The notes under the pieces: generated by a model
Told to the model about the DNA's origin: nothing
The model's database searches: none
What the model saw: only the letters and a program-made list of their open reading frames with translations
Assembly (NCBI GenBank): GCA_029961685.1
Contig: JARWKL010000009.1
Coordinates: 13,573,237-13,637,236, forward strand
Source: Aristolochia californica
Taxonomy: Eukaryota; Streptophyta; Magnoliopsida; Piperales; Aristolochiaceae
Direction of reading: 5' to 3'
DNA: 64,000 nucleotides
Translations under genes and position numbers: made by a program
Shown: piece after piece, positions 1 through 15,000 of the stretch
Position numbering within the stretch: position 1 is the stretch's first letter
Layout: the number at the start of each line of letters is the position of its first letter

Positions 1-2616
1 ATATCTCTCTCTATAATTTTCCATTGTGCATTTCCATTTTAGATGTATACATTTTTCCTAAATCAAAACTTGAGTTTTCACTTTTCCCTTCATCTCGTTG
101 ACAAAAAAGATAATAGATGACAACGAAAAGAAAATTTTAGACTTTGTGTATGGAAAAAATTTATAGCCAAAAAAATGTAAGTAAGGAAAATTTATTCACA
201 GACCACAAATGAACATAAAAGGTTTTTCATCCAATTTTGGGAAATTCCACTAGAACAACAACCCCAATAGCTTGGAATTTGATAAGAAAGAGATATTTCT
301 AAACATGCTTTAAAAAATGGATATCCATGCTTGAAACATGTTAAAGATGCAACTGACCTATGGATCCAAACCTTTTAAAGAGAATAAAAAACTGCTCGTT
401 AAATTCTCAAGTGAACGTGCGAAGGGATATTTAACCAAGTCAAACAAGCCATTATTTTGCCCATTTACAAAAAGCTGTCGAAACGATCATTGATGATTGT
501 AAAGTGATTTATCATGCGTAACAGGCCATATTTTTGTAAGGAATGACTTTTGGGTTGGGATTCAACACTCAGTTAAAATTCCGTCGCCTCCCCTTTTCCC
601 GACGATTGCAAAACCTGATATATATAAAAACTAAAAAGAGGTTTAAATCCCTAAAAATTACAGAAACCTTTTGGAAATATCTCTCTCTATAATTTTTTAT
701 TGTGCATTTCCATTTTAGATGTATACTTTTTTCTTAAATCAAAACTTGAGTTTTAACTTTTCCCGTCATCTCGTTGACAAAACAGAGAATAGATGACAAT
801 GAAATGAAAATTTTAGACTTTTTGTATGGAAAAAATTTAAAGCATTAAAAACGTAAGTAAGGAAAATTTATTCACACACCACAAATGAACACAAAAGTTT
901 TGTCATCCAATTTTGGGAAATTCCACTAGTACAACAACCCCAATAGCTTGGAGTTTGATAAGAACGAGATATTTCTACACATGCTTTAAAAAATGGATAT
1001 GCATGCTTGAAACATGTTAAAGATGCAAATGTGGTATGGATCCAAACCTTTTAAAGAGAATAAAAAACTGCTCATTAAATTCTCATGTGAACGTGCGGTG
1101 GGATATTTAACCGAGTCAAACAAGCTATTATTTTGCCCATTTACAAAAAGCTGACCTAATGATCACTGATGATTGTAAAGTGATTTATCATGCGTAACGG
1201 GCCATATTTTTGTAAGGAATGACTTTTGGGTTGGGATTCAACACTCAATTAAAATTCCCTCGCCTCCCCTTTTCCCGACGATTGCAAAACCTGATATATA
1301 AAAACTAAAAAGAGGATTAAATCCCTAAAAATTACAAAACTTTTGGAAATATCTCTCTGTGTAATTTTCCATTGTGCGTTTCCATTTTAGATGTATACTT
1401 TTTTCTTAAATGAAAACATGAGTTTTCACTTTTTCCTTCATCTCGTAGAAAAAAAAGAGAATAGATGACAACGAAATGAAAATTTTAGACTTTGTGTGTG
1501 GAGAAAATTTAAAGGAATAACAAACGCAAGTAAAGAAAATTTATTCACACACCACAAATGAACACACAAGTTTTGTCATCCAAGTTTGGGAAATTCCACT
1601 AGTTCAACAACCCCAATAGATTGGAATTTGATAAGAAAGAGATTTTTCTACACATGTTTTAAAAAATGTATATGCATGCTTGGAACATGTTAAAGATGCA
1701 AATAACCTATGGGTCCAAACCTTTTAAAACGAATAACAAACCGCTCACTTAGTTCTCAAGTGAACGTGCGGTGGGATATTCATCCGAGTCAAATAAGCCA
1801 TTATTTTGCCCATTTACAAAAAACTCACCTAACGATCATTGATGTTTGTAAAGTGATTTATCAAGCGTAACGGGCCATATTTTTTTTAGGAATGACTTTT
1901 GGGTTGGGATTCAACACTCAGTTAAAATTCTCTTGCCTCCCCTTTTCCCGATGATTGCAAAACCTAATTTATAAAAACTAAAAAAAGGTTTAAATCCCTA
2001 AAAAAAAGAGAAAATTTTAGACTTTTCCCTTCATCTCGTTGACAAAACAGAGAATAGATGACAATGAAATGAAAATTTTAGACTTTGTGTATGGAAAAAA
2101 TTTAAAGCATTAGAAAACGTAAGTAAGGAAAATTTATTCACACTCCACAAATGAACACAAAAGTTTTGTCATCCAATTTTGGGAAATTCTACTAGTACAA
2201 CAACCCCAATAGCTTGGAATTTGATAAGAAAGAGATATTTCTACACATGCTTTAAAAAATGGATATGCATGCTTGAAACATGTTAAAGATGCAAATGGGC
2301 TATGGATCCAAACCTTTTAAAGAGAATAAAAAACTGCTCATTAAATTCACATGTAAACGTGCGGTGGGATATTTAACCGAGTCAAACAAGCCATTATTTT
2401 GCCCATTTACAAAAAGCTGCCCAAACGATCATTGATGATTGTAAAGTGATTTATCATGCGTAACAGGCCATATTTTTGTAAGGAATGACTATTGGGTTGG
2501 GATTCAACACTCAGTTAAAATTCCCTCGCCTCCCCTTTTCCCGTCGATTGCAAAACCTGATATATAAAAACTTAAAAGAGGTTTAAATCCCTAAAAAGTA
2601 CAGAAACCTTTTGGAA
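1..2616 (+). repeat. Monomers 1-4: A-prime, A-prime, B, truncated A-prime
   Basis: Units begin at 1, 677, 1349 and about 2001. Units 1, 2 and 4 are A-prime (AATAGCTTGG with CTGCTC(A/G)TTAAATTCTC). Unit 3 is B-like (AGATTGG, GAATAACAAACCGCTC). Unit 1 begins almost exactly at phase zero, so base 1 is inside the array and not a boundary. The passage from unit 3 to unit 4 is rearranged (separate entry). Confidence 0.88.
1990..2042 (+). other. Rearranged junction truncating a monomer
   Basis: After TAAATCCCTAAAA the expected unit start is missing. Instead the sequence reads AAAGAGAAAATTTTAGAC and then resumes at TTTTCCCTTCATCTCG, which normally lies about 85 bases into a unit. The short filler resembles AAAAAAGAGA plus AAAATTTTAGAC, two strings normally found downstream in the same monomer. 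Two units together measure 1268 bp instead of about 1350, a net loss near 80 bp. The pattern suggests deletion with a copied filler (template switching), although simple deletion plus mutation cannot be excluded. Confidence 0.75.
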
Positions 2617-5600
2617 ATATCTCTCTCTATAATTTTTTATTGTGCATTTCCATTTTAGATGTATACTTTTTTCTTAAATCAAAACTTGAGTTTTCATTTT
2701 TCCCTTCATCTCGTTGACAAAACAGAGAATAGATGACAATGAAATGAAAATTTTAGACTTTGTGTATGGAAAAAATTTAAAGCATTAAAAAACGTAAGTA
2801 AGGAAAATTTATTCACACACCACAAATGAACACAAAAGTTTTGTCATCCAATTTTGAGAAATTCCACTAGAACAACAACCCCATAGCTTGGAATTTGATA
2901 AGAAAGAGATATTTCTACACATGCTTTAAAAAATTGGATATGCATGCTTGAAACATGTTAAATATGCAAATGATCTATGGATCCAAACCTTTTAAAGAGA
3001 ATAAAAAACTGCACATTAAATTCTCATGTGAACGTGCGGTGGGATATTTAACCGAGTCAAACAAGCCAATTATTTGCCCATTTACAAAAAGCTCACCAAA
3101 AGATCATTGGTGATTGTGAAGTGATTTATCATGCATAACAGGCCTTATTTTTGTAAGGAATGACTTTTGGGTTGGGATTCAACATTCAGTTAAAATTCCC
3201 TCGCCTGTCCTTTTCCCGATGATTGAAAAACCTAATATATGAAAAATAAAAAGAGGTTTAAATACGTAAAAATTACAGAAACTTTTTGGAAATATCTCTC
3301 TCTATAATTTTCCATTTTGAGTTTCCATTTTAGATGTATACATTTTTCCTAAATCAAAACTTGAGTTTTCACTTTTCCCTTCATCTCGTAGACAAAAAAG
3401 AGAATAGATGACAACGAAATGAAAATTTTAGACTTTGTGTATGGTAAAAATTTAAAGCAATCACAACCGTAAGTAAAGAAAATTTATTCAGACACCACAT
3501 ATGAACACAAAAGTTTTGTCATCCAAGTTTGGGAAATTCCACTAGTTCAACAACCCCAATAGATTGGAATTTGATAAGAAAGAGATTTTTCTACACATGC
3601 TTTAAAAAATGGATATGCATGCTTGGAACATGTTAAAGATGCAAATGACCTATGCGTCCAAACCTTTTAAAAAGAATAATAAACCGCTCATTTAATTCTC
3701 AAGTGAACGTGCGGTGGGATATTCATCCGAGTCAAACAAGCCATTATTTTGCCCATTTACAAAAAGCTGACCTAACGATCATTGATGATTGTAAAGTGAT
3801 TTATCATGCGTAACGGGCCATATTTTAGTTAGGAATTACTTTTGGGTTGGGATTCAATACTCAGTTAAAATTCTCTCACCTCCCCTTTTCCCGACGATTG
3901 CAGAACCTAATATATAATAACTTAAAAGAGGTTTAAATCCCTTAAAAATAGAGAAACTTTTTGGAAATTTCTCTCTCTATAATTTTCCATTGTGCATTTC
4001 CATTTTAGACGTATACATTTTTCCTAAATCAAAACATGAGTTTTCACTTTTCCCTTCATCTTGTAGACAAACAAGAGAAAAGATGACAACGAAATGAAAA
4101 TTTTAGACTTTGTGTATGGAAAAAGATTAAAGCAATAAAAACTGTAAGTAAGGAAAATTTATTCACACACCACAAATAAACACAAAAGTTTTTTATTCCA
4201 ATTTTGGGAAATTCCACTAGTACTACAACCCCAATAGCTTGGAATTTGATAAGAAAGAGATATTTCTACACATGCTTTAAAAAATGAATATGCATGCTTG
4301 AAACTTGTTAAAGATGCAAATGAGCTATGGATCCAAACCTTTTCAAGAGAATAAAAAACTGCTCATTAAATTCTCATGTGAACTTGCGGTGGGATATTTA
4401 ACCGAGACAAACAAGCCATTATTTTGCCCATTTACAAAAAGCTGACCAAACGATCATTGATGATTGTGAATAGATTTATCATGTGTAACAGGCCATTTTT
4501 GTAAGGAATGACTTTTGGGATGGGATTCAACATTCAGTTAAAATTCCCTTGCCTCTCCTTTTCCCGATGATTGCAAAACCTAATATATAAAAACTAAAAA
4601 GAGGTTTAAATCCCTAAAAAGTACAGAAACTTTTTGGAAATATCTCTCTCTATAATTTTCCATTATGCGTTTCCATTTTAGATGTATACATTTTTCCTAA
4701 ATCAAAACTTGAGTTTTCACTTTTCCTTTCATCTCGTAGACAAAAAAAAAATAGATGACAACGAAATGAAAATTTTAGACTTTGTGTATGGAAAATATTT
4801 AAAGCAATCACAACCGTAAGTAAAGTAAATTTATTCACACACCACATATGAATACAAAAGTTTTGTCATCCACGTTTGGGAAGTTCCACTAGTTCAACAA
4901 CCACAATAGATTGGAATTTATAAGAAAGAGATTTTTCTACACATGCTTTAAAAAATGGATTAGCATGCTTGAAACATGTTAAAGATGCAAATGAACTATG
5001 GATCCAAACCTTTTAAAGACAATAACAAACCGCTCATTTAATTCTCAAGTGAACGTGCGGTGGGATATTTAACCGAGTCAAACAAGCCATTATTTTGCCC
5101 ATTTACAAAAAGCTGACCTAACGATCATTGATGATTGTAAAGTCATTTATCATGCATAACGGGCCATATTTTTGTAAGGAATGACATTTGGGTTGGGATT
5201 GAAAACTCAGTTAAAATTCCCTCGCCTCCCCTTTTCCCGACGATTGCAAAACCTGATATATAAAAACTAAAAAGAGGATTAAATCCCTAAAAATTACAGA
5301 AAATTTTTGGAAATATTTCTCTCTATAATTTTCCATTATGGATTTCCATTTTCTATGTATACTTTTTTCTTAAATCATAACTTGAGTTTTATCTTTTCCC
5401 TTCATCTCGTAGACAAAACAAAGAATAGATGACAACGAAATGAAAATTTTAGACTTTGTGTATGGAAAAAATTTTAAGAAATAAAAAACGTAAGTAAGGC
5501 AAATTTATTCACACACCACAAAAGAACACAAAAGTTTTGTCATCCAATTTTGGGAAATTCCACTTGTACAAGAACCCCAATAGCTTGGAATTTGATAAGA

Positions 5601-8010
5601 AAGGGATATTTCTACACATGCTTTAAAAAATGGATATGCATGCTTGAAACATGTTAAAGATGCAAATGAGCTATGGATCCAAACTTTTTAAAGAGAATAA
5701 AAAACTGCTCATTAAATTCTCATGTGAACATGCGGTGGGATATTTAACCGAGTCAAACAAGCCATTATTTTTCCCATTTACAAAAAGCTGACCAAATGAT
5801 CATTGATGATTGTAATGTGATTTATCTTGCGCAACATGCCATATTTTTGTAAGGAATGACTTTTGGGTTGGGATTCAACACTCAGTTAAAATTCCATCGT
5901 CTCCCCTTTTCCCGACGATTGCAAAACCTGATATATAAAAACTAAAAAGAGGTTTAAATCCTTAAAAATTACAGAAACGTTTTGGAAATATCTCTCTCTA
6001 TAATTTTCCATTATGCGTTTCCATTTTAGATGTATACACTTTTCTTAAATCAAAACTTGAGTTTTCACTTTTCCCTTCATCTCGTAGACAAAACAGAGAA
6101 TAGATGACAACGAAATGAAAATTTTAGACTTTATGTAAGGAAAAAATAGAAAGCAATAAAAAATGTAAGTAAAGAAAATTTATTCACACAAGTCAAATGA
6201 ACACAAAAGTTTTGTCATTCAATTTTGGGAAATTCCACTAGTACAAGAACACCAATAGCTTTGAATTTGATAAGAAAGAGATATTTCTACACATGCTTTA
6301 AAAAATGGATATGCATGCTTGAAACATGGTAAAGATGCAAATGAGCTATGGATCCAAACCTTTTTAAGAGAATAAAAAACTGCTCCTTAAAGTCTCAAGT
6401 GAACATGCTGTGGGATATTTAACCGAGTCAAACAAGCCATTATTTTGCCCATTTAAAAAAAGTTGTCCAAATGATCATTGCTGATTGTAAAGTGATTTAT
6501 CATGCGTAACAGGCCAAATTTTTGTAAGGAATGACTTTTGGGTTGGGATTCAACACTCAGTTAAAATTCCCTCGCCTCTCCTTTTCCCGACGATTGCAAA
6601 ACCTGATATATAAAAACTAAAAAGAGGTTTAAATCCCTAAAAATGACAGAAACTTTTTGGACATATCACTCTCTATAATTTTCCATTGTGCGTTTCCATT
6701 TGAGATGTATACATTTTTCCTCAATAAAAACTTGAGTTTTCACTTTTCCCTTCACCTCGTAGACAAAAAAGAGAATAGATGAGAATGAAAAGAAAATTTT
6801 AGACTTTGTTTAGGAAAATATTTAAACCAATCACAACCGTAAGTAAAGAAAATTTATTCACACACCACATATGAACACAAAAGTTTTGTCATCGAAGTTT
6901 GGGAAATTCCACTAGTTCAACAACCCCAATAGATTGGAATTTGATAAGAAAGAGATTTTTCTACACATGCTTTAAAAAATGGATATGCATGCTTGAAACA
7001 TGTTAAAGATGCAAATGACTTATGGATCCAAAACTTTTAAAGAGAATAAAAAGGTGCACATTAAATTATCAAGTGAACGTGTCGTAGGATATTTAACTGA
7101 GTCAAACATGCCATTATTTTGCCCATTTATAAAAAGCAGACCTAACGATCATTGATGATTGTAAAGTGATTTATCATGCGTAACAAGCCAAATTTTTGTA
7201 AGGAATGACTTTTGGGTTGGGATTCAACACTCAGTTAAAATTCCCTCGCCTCTCCTTTTCCCGACGATTGCAAAACCTGATATACAAAAACTAAAAAGAG
7301 GTTTAAATCCCTAAAAATGACAGAAATTTTTTTGAAATATCTCTCCCTATAATTTTCCATTGTGCGTTTCCATTTTAGATGTACACATTTTTCCTCAATA
7401 AAAACTTGAGTTTTCACTTTTCCCTTCATCTCGTTGACAAAACAGAGAATAGGTGACAACGAAATGAAAAATTTAGAGTTTGTGTATGGAAAAAATTTTA
7501 AGCAATAAAAAACGTAAGTGAAGATAATTTATTCACACACCACAAATGAACACAAAAGTTTTGTCATCCAAATTTGGGAAATTCCACTATAACAACAACC
7601 CCAATAGCTTGGAATTTGAAAAGAAAGAGATATTTCTACATATGCTTAAAAAAATGGATATGCATGCTTGAAACATGTTAAAGATGCAAATGACCTGTGG
7701 ATCCAAACCTTGGAAGAGAATAAAAAGCTGCTCTTTAAATTATCAAGTGAACGTGCGGTGGGATATTTAACCGAGTCAAACATGCCATTATTTTGCCCAT
7801 TTACAAAAATCTGACCTAACGATCATTGATGATTGTAAACAGATTTATCAAGCGTAATGGGCCATATTTTTGTAACGAATGACTTTTTGGCTGGGATTCA
7901 ACACTCAGTTAAAATTCCCTCGCCTCCCCTTTTCTTGACGTTTGCAAAACCTGATATATAAAAACATAAAAGAGGTTTAAATCCCTAAAAATTACAGAAA
8001 TTTTTTGGAA
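2617..8010 (+). repeat. Monomers 5-12: A-prime and B1 mixture
   Basis: Units begin at 2617 (A-prime), 3292 (B1), 3967 (A-prime), 4640 (B1), 5313 (A-prime), 5988 (A-prime), 6663 (B in the middle, then A-like AATAAAAAGGTGCACATTAA) and 7337 (A). The first five alternate A-prime and B1, giving a local two-monomer periodicity. From 7337 onward the A units carry the GTTGCTC/GCTGCTC plus AAATTATC form instead of the A-prime AAATTCTC form, so a subtype change occurs near 7.0-7.7 kb. Confidence 0.87.
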
Positions 8011-11000
8011 ATATCTCTCCATATTTGTGCATTGTGCATTTCCATTTTAGATGGGTACATTTTTCTTAAATCAAAACTTGAGCTTTCACTTTTTCCTTCA
8101 TCTCGTAGACAAAAAAGAAAATAGATGACAACGAAATGAAAATTTTAGACTTTGTGTATGGAGAAAATTTAAAGCAATAACAAACGTAAGTAAAGAAAAT
8201 TTATTCACACACCACAAATGAACCCAAAAGTTTTGTCATCCAAGTTTGGGAAATTCCACTTATTCAACAACCCCAATAGATTGGAATTTGATAGGAAAGA
8301 GATTTTTCTTCACATGCTTTAAAAAATGGATATGAGTGCTTGGAACATGTTAAAGATGCAAATGACCTATGGATCCAAACCTTTTAAAAAGAATAACAAA
8401 CCGCTGATTGAATTCTCAAGTGAACGTGCGGTGGGATATTTAACCGAGTCAAACAAGCCATTATTTTGCCTATTTACAAAAAGCTGACCTAACGATCATT
8501 GATGATTGTAAAGTGATTTATCATGCGTAACAGGCCATATTTTTGTAAGGAATGACATTTGGGTTGGGATTCAACACTCAGTTAAAATTCCCTCGCCTGC
8601 CCTTTTCCTGACGATTGCAAAACCTGATATATAAAAACTAAAAAGAGGTTTAAATCCCTAAAAAATACCGAAACTTTTTGGAAATATCTCTCTCTATAAT
8701 TTTCCATTGTGCGTTTCCATTTTAGATGTATACATTTTTCCTAAATAAAAACATGAGTTTTCACTTTTCCCTTCATCTCGTAGACAAAACAGAGAATAGG
8801 TGACAACGAAATGAAAATTTGAGAGTTTGTATATGGAAAAAATTTAAAGGAATAAAAAATGTAACTAAAGAAAATTTATTCATGCACCACAAATGAACAC
8901 AAAAGTTTTGTCATCCAATTTTGGGAATTTCCACTAGAACAACAACCCCAATAGCTTGGAATTTGATAAGAAAGAGACATTTCTACACATGCTTTAAACT
9001 ATGGATATGCATGCTTGAAACATGTTAAAGATCCAAATGACGTATGGATCCAAACCTTTTAAAGGGAATAAAAAGTTGCTCATTAAATTATCAAGTGAAC
9101 GTGTTGTGGGATATTTAACCGAGTAAAACAAGCCATTATTTTGCCCATTTACAAAAAGCTAACCTAACGATCACTGATGATTGTAAACTGATTTATCATG
9201 CCTAACGGGCCATATTTTTGTAACGAATGACTTTTTGGTTGGGATTCAACACTCAGTTAAAATTCCCACGCCTCGCCTTTTATCGACCATTGCAAAACCT
9301 GTTATATAAAAACTAAAAAGAGGTTTAAATCATTAAAAAATACAAAAAAGTTTTGGAAATATCCCTCTCCATATTTTTGCACTGTGCATTTTCATTCTCG
9401 ATGTGTACATTTTTCTTAAATCAAAACTTGAGTTTTCACTTTTTCCTTCATCTCGTAGACAAAAAAGAGAAAAGATGACATCGAAATAAAAATTTTAGAC
9501 TTTGTGTATGGAGAAAATTTAAAGGAATAACAAACATAAGTAATTAAATTTTATTCACACACCACAAATGAACACAAAAGTTTTGTCATCCAAGTTTGGG
9601 AAATTCCACTAGGTCAACAACCCCATTAGATTGGAATTTGATAAGAAAGAGATTTTTCTACACATGCTTTAAAAAAAGGATATGCATGCTTGGAACATGT
9701 TAAAGATGAAAATGACCTATGGATCCAAACCTTTTAAAAAGATTAACAAACCGCTCATTGACTTATCAAGTGAACGTGTGGTGGGATATTTAACTGAGTC
9801 AAACAAGCCATTATTTTGTCCATTTACAAAAAGCTGACCTAACGATCATTAAAGATTGTAAAGTCATTTATCATGAGTAACGGGCCAAATTTTTGTAAGG
9901 AATGACTTTTGGGTTGGGATTCAACACTCAGTTAAAATTCCCTCGCCTCCCCTTTTCCCAACAATTGCAAAACCTGATATATAAGAACTAAAAAGAGGTT
10001 TAAATCCCTAAAAATTATAGAAACGTTTTGGAAATATCTCTCTCTATAATTTTTCATTGTGCATTTCCATTTTAGATGTATACTTTTTTCTTAAATCAAA
10101 ACATGAGTCTTCACTTTTCCCTTCATCTCGTAGACAAAACAGAGAATAGATGACAACGAAATGAAAATTTTAGACTTTGTGTATGGAAAAAATTTAAAGC
10201 AATAAAAAATGTAAATAAGGAAAATTTATTCACACACGACAAATGAATTTAAAAGTTTTGTCATCCAATTTTGGGAAATTCCACTAGTACAACAACCCCA
10301 ATAGCTTGGAATTTGATAAGAAAGAGATATTTCTACACATTCTTTAAAAAATGGATATGCATGCTTGAAACTTGTTAAAGATGCAAATGAGCTATGGATG
10401 CAAACTTTTTAAAGAGAAAAAAAAACTGCTCATTAAAGTCTCAAGTGAACGTGTGGTGGGATATTTCACCGAGTTAAAGAAGCCATTATTTTGCCCATTT
10501 ACATAAAGCTGACCAAACGATCATTGATGATTGTAAAGTGATTTATCATGCGTAATAGGCCATATTTTTGTAAGGAATGACTTTTGGGTTGGGATTTAAC
10601 ACTCAGTTAAAATTCCCTCGCCTCTCCTTTTCCCGACGATTGCAAAACCTGATATATAAAAACTAAAAAGAGGTTTAAATCCCTAAAAATGACATAAATT
10701 TTTTGGAAATATCTCTCTCTATAATTTTCCATTGTGCGTTTCCATTTTAGTTGTATACATTTTTCCTAAATCAAAACTTGAGTTTTCACTTTTCCCTTCA
10801 TCTCGTAGAGAAAAAAGAGAATAGATGGCAACGAAATGAAAATTTTAGACTTTGTGTATGGAAATATATAAAGCAATCACAACCGTAAGTAAAGAAAATT
10901 TATTCACACACCACATATGAACACAAAAGTTTTGTCATCCAAGTTTGGGAAATTCCACTAGTTCAAGAACCCCAGTAGATTGGAATTTGATAAGAAAGAG

Positions 11001-12056
11001 ATTTTTCTACACTTGCTATAAAAAATGGATATGCATGCTTGAAACATGTTAAAGATGGAAATGAGCTATGGATCCAAACCTTTTAAAAGAGAATAACAAA
11101 CCGCTCATTTAATTCTCAAGTGAACGTGTGCTGGGATATTAAACCGACTCAAACAAGCCATTATTTTGCCCATTTACAAAAGCTGACCTAACGATCATTG
11201 ATGATTGTAAATGGATTTATCATGCGTAACTGCCATATTTTTGTAAGGAATGACTTTTGGGTTGGGATTCAACACTCAGTTAAAATTCCCTCGCCTCTCC
11301 TTTTCCCAACGATTGCAAAACCGGATATGTAAAAACTAAAAAGAGGTTTAAATCCCTAAAAATTACAAAAACTTTTTGGAAATATCTCTCTCTATAATTT
11401 TCCATTGTGCGTTTACATTTTAGATGTATACATTTTTCCTAAATCAAAACTTGAGTTTTGACTTTTCCCTTCATCTCGTAGACAAAAAAGAGAAAAGATG
11501 ACAACGAAATGAAAATTTTAGACTTTGTGTATGGAAAATATTTAAAGTAATCACAACCGTAAGCAAAGAAAATTTATTCACACACCACAAATGAACACAA
11601 AAGTTTTGTCATCCAAGTTTGGGAAATTCCACTAGTTCAACAACCCCTATAGATTGGAATTTGATAAGAAAGAGATTTTTCTACAGATGTTTAAAAAAAT
11701 GGGTATGTATGCTTGAAACATGTTAAAGCTGCAAATGACCTATGGATCCAAACCTTTTAAAAAGAATAACAAACCACTCATTGAATTCTCTAGTGAACGT
11801 GCAGTGGGATATTTAACCGAGTCAAACAAGCCATTATTTTTCCCATTTACCCAAAGCTGACCTAACAATCATTGATGATTGTAAAGTGATTTATCATGTG
11901 TAACGAGCCATATTTTTGCAAGGAGTGACTTTTGGGTTGGGATTCAACACTCAGTTAAAATTCCTTCGCCTCCGCTTTTCCCGACGAATGCAAAACCTGA
12001 TATATAAAAAGTAAAAAGAGGTTTAAGTCCCTAAAAATTACAGAAACTTTTTGGAA
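8011..12056 (+). repeat. Monomers 13-18: first B2 units with A, A-prime, B1
   Basis: Units begin at 8011 (B2, the first with CTCTCCATATTTG), 8684 (A), 9359 (B2 start and GCATGCTTGGAACATG middle), 10034 (A-prime), 10709 (B1) and 11382 (B, with CCACTCATTGAATTCTC). Unit lengths are 673-675 bp. The B2 unit at 8011 shares the rare variant GATGGGTACATTTTTC with the B2 unit at 22837. Confidence 0.87.
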
Positions 12057-15000
12057 ATATCTCTCTCTACAATTTTCCATTGTGCATTTCCATTTAATAT
12101 ATGTACTTTTTTCTTAATCAAAACATGAGTTTTCACATTTCCCTTCAACTCATAGACAAAACAGAGAAGAGGTGACAACGAAATGAAAATTTTAGAGTTT
12201 GTGTGTGGAAAAAATTTAAAGCGATAAAAACCATAAGTAAAGAAAATTTATTCACACTCCAAAAATGAACACAAAAGTTTTGTCATCCAAGTTTGGGAAA
12301 TTCCACTAGAACAACAACCCCAATAGCTTGGAATTTGATAAGAAAGAGTTATTTCTACACCTGCTTTAAAAAATGGATATGCATGCTTGAAACATGTTAA
12401 AGATGCAAATGACCTATGGATCCAAACCTTTTAAAGAGAATAAAAAGTTGCTCATTAAATTCTCAAGTGAACGTGCGGTGGGATATTTAACCGAGTCAAA
12501 CAAGCCATTATTTTGCCCATTTACAAAAAGCTGACCTAACGATCAATAATGATTGTAAAGTGATTTATCATGCGTAACGGGTCATATTTTTGTAAGGAAT
12601 GACTTTTGGGTTGGGATTTAACACTCAGTTAAAATTCCCTCGCCTCCCCTTTTCCCGACGATTGCAAAAGCTGATATATAAAAACTAAAAAGAGGTTTAA
12701 ATCCCTAAAAATTACATAAACTTTTTGGAAATATCTATCTCCATATTTGTGCATTGTGCATTTCTATTTTAGATGTGTACATTTTTCTTAAATCAAAACT
12801 TGAGTTTTCAGTTTTTCCTTCATCTCGTAGACAAAAAAGAGAATAGATGACAACGATATGAAAAATTGTGTGTGGAGAAAATTTAAAGCAATAACAAACA
12901 TAAGTAAAGAAAATTTATTCACACACCACAAATGAAAACTAAAGTTTTGTCATCCAAGTTTGGGAAATTCCACTAGTTCAACAACTCCAATAGATTGGAA
13001 TTTGATAAGAAAGAGATTTTTCTACACATGCTTTAAAAAATGGATATGAGTGCTTGGAACATGTTAAAGATGCAAATGACCTATGGATCCGAACCGTTTA
13101 AAAAGAATAACAAACCACTCATTGAATTCTCAACTGAACGTGCGGTGGGATATTTAACCGAGTCAAACAAGCCATTATTTTGCCCATTTACAAAAAGCTG
13201 ACCTAACAATCATTGATAATTGTAAAGTGATTTACCATGCGTAACGGGCCATATTTTTGTAAGGATTGACTTTTGGGTTGGGATTCAACACTCAGTTAAA
13301 ATTCCCTCGCCTCCCCTTTTCCCGACGATTGCAAAACCTGATATATAAAAACTAAAAAGAGGTTTAAATCCCTAAAAATTATAGAAACTTTTTGGAAATA
13401 TCTCTCTGTATAATTTCCCATTGTGCTTTTCCATTTTAGATGTATACTTTTTTCTTAAATCAAAACATGAGTTTTCACTTCTCCCTTCATCTCGTAGACA
13501 AAACAGAGAATAGGTGACAACGAAATGAAAATTTTAGAGTTTGTGTATGGAAAAAATTTAAAGCAATAAAAAACGTAAGTAAAGAAAATTTATTCACACA
13601 CCACAAATGAACACAAAAGTTTTGTCATCCAAGTTTGGGAAATTCCACTAGAAAAACAACCCCAATAGCTTGGAATTTGATAAGAAAGAGATATTTCAAT
13701 ACATGCTTTAAAGAATGGATATGAGTGCTTGGAAAATGTTAAAGATGCAAATGACCTATTGATCCAAACCTTTTAAAAAGAATAACAAACCGCTGATTGA
13801 ATTCTCAAGTGAACGTGCGGTGGGATATTTAACCGAGTCAAACTAGCCATTATTTTGCCCATTTAAAAAATGCTGACCTAACTATCAGTGATGATTGTAA
13901 AGTGATTTATCATGCGTAACGGGCCATATTTTTGTAAGGAATGACTTTTGGGTTGGGATTCAACACTCAGTTAAAATTCCCTCGCCTCCCCTTTTCCCGA
14001 CGATTGGAAAACCTGATATATAAAAACTAAAAAGAGGTTTAAATCCCTAAAAACTACATAAAACTTTTTGGAAATATCTCTCTCTACAATTTTGCATTGT
14101 GCATTTCCATTTTACATGTATACTTTTTTTTTAATCAAAACATGAGTTTTCACTTTTCCCTTCATCTCGTAGACAAAACAGAGAATAGACGACAATGAAA
14201 TGAAAATTTTAGACTTTGTGTATGGAGAAAATTTAAAGCAATAAAAAAAAGGTAAGTAAAGAAAATTTATTTTCACACCACAAATGAACACAAAAGTTTT
14301 TTCATCCACGTTTGGGAAATTCCACTAGTTCAACAACCCCAATAGATCGGAATTTGAAAAGAAAGAGATTAGAAACACATGCTTTAAAAAATGGAAATGC
14401 ATGTTTGGAACATGTTAAAGATGCAAATGACCTATGGATCCAAACATTTTAAAAAGAATAACATACCGCTCATTGAATTCTCAAGTGAACGTACGATGGG
14501 ATATTTAACCGAGTCAAACAAGCCATTATTTTGCCCATTTACAAAAGGCTGACCTAACGATCATTGATGATTGTAAAGTGATTTATCATGCGAAACATGC
14601 CATATTTTTGTTAGGAATGACTTTTGGGTTGGGATTAACCACTCAGTTAAAATTCCCTGACCTCTCCATTTCCCGACGATTGCAAAACCTGATATATAAA
14701 AACTAAAAGGAGGTTTAAATTACTAAAAAAAATAGAAACTTTTTGGAAATATCTCTCTCTATAATTTTCGATTGTGCATTTCCATTTTAGATGTATACAT
14801 TTTTCCTAAATCAAAACTTAAGTTTTCACTTTTCCATTCATCTCGTAGATTTAAAAAGAGAATTGATGACAATGAAATGAAAGTATTAGACTTTGTGTAT
14901 GGAAAATATTTAAAGCAATAACAACCGTAAGTAAAGAAAATTTATTCACACACCACATATGAAAACAAAAGTTTTGTCATCCATGTTTGGGAAATTCCAC

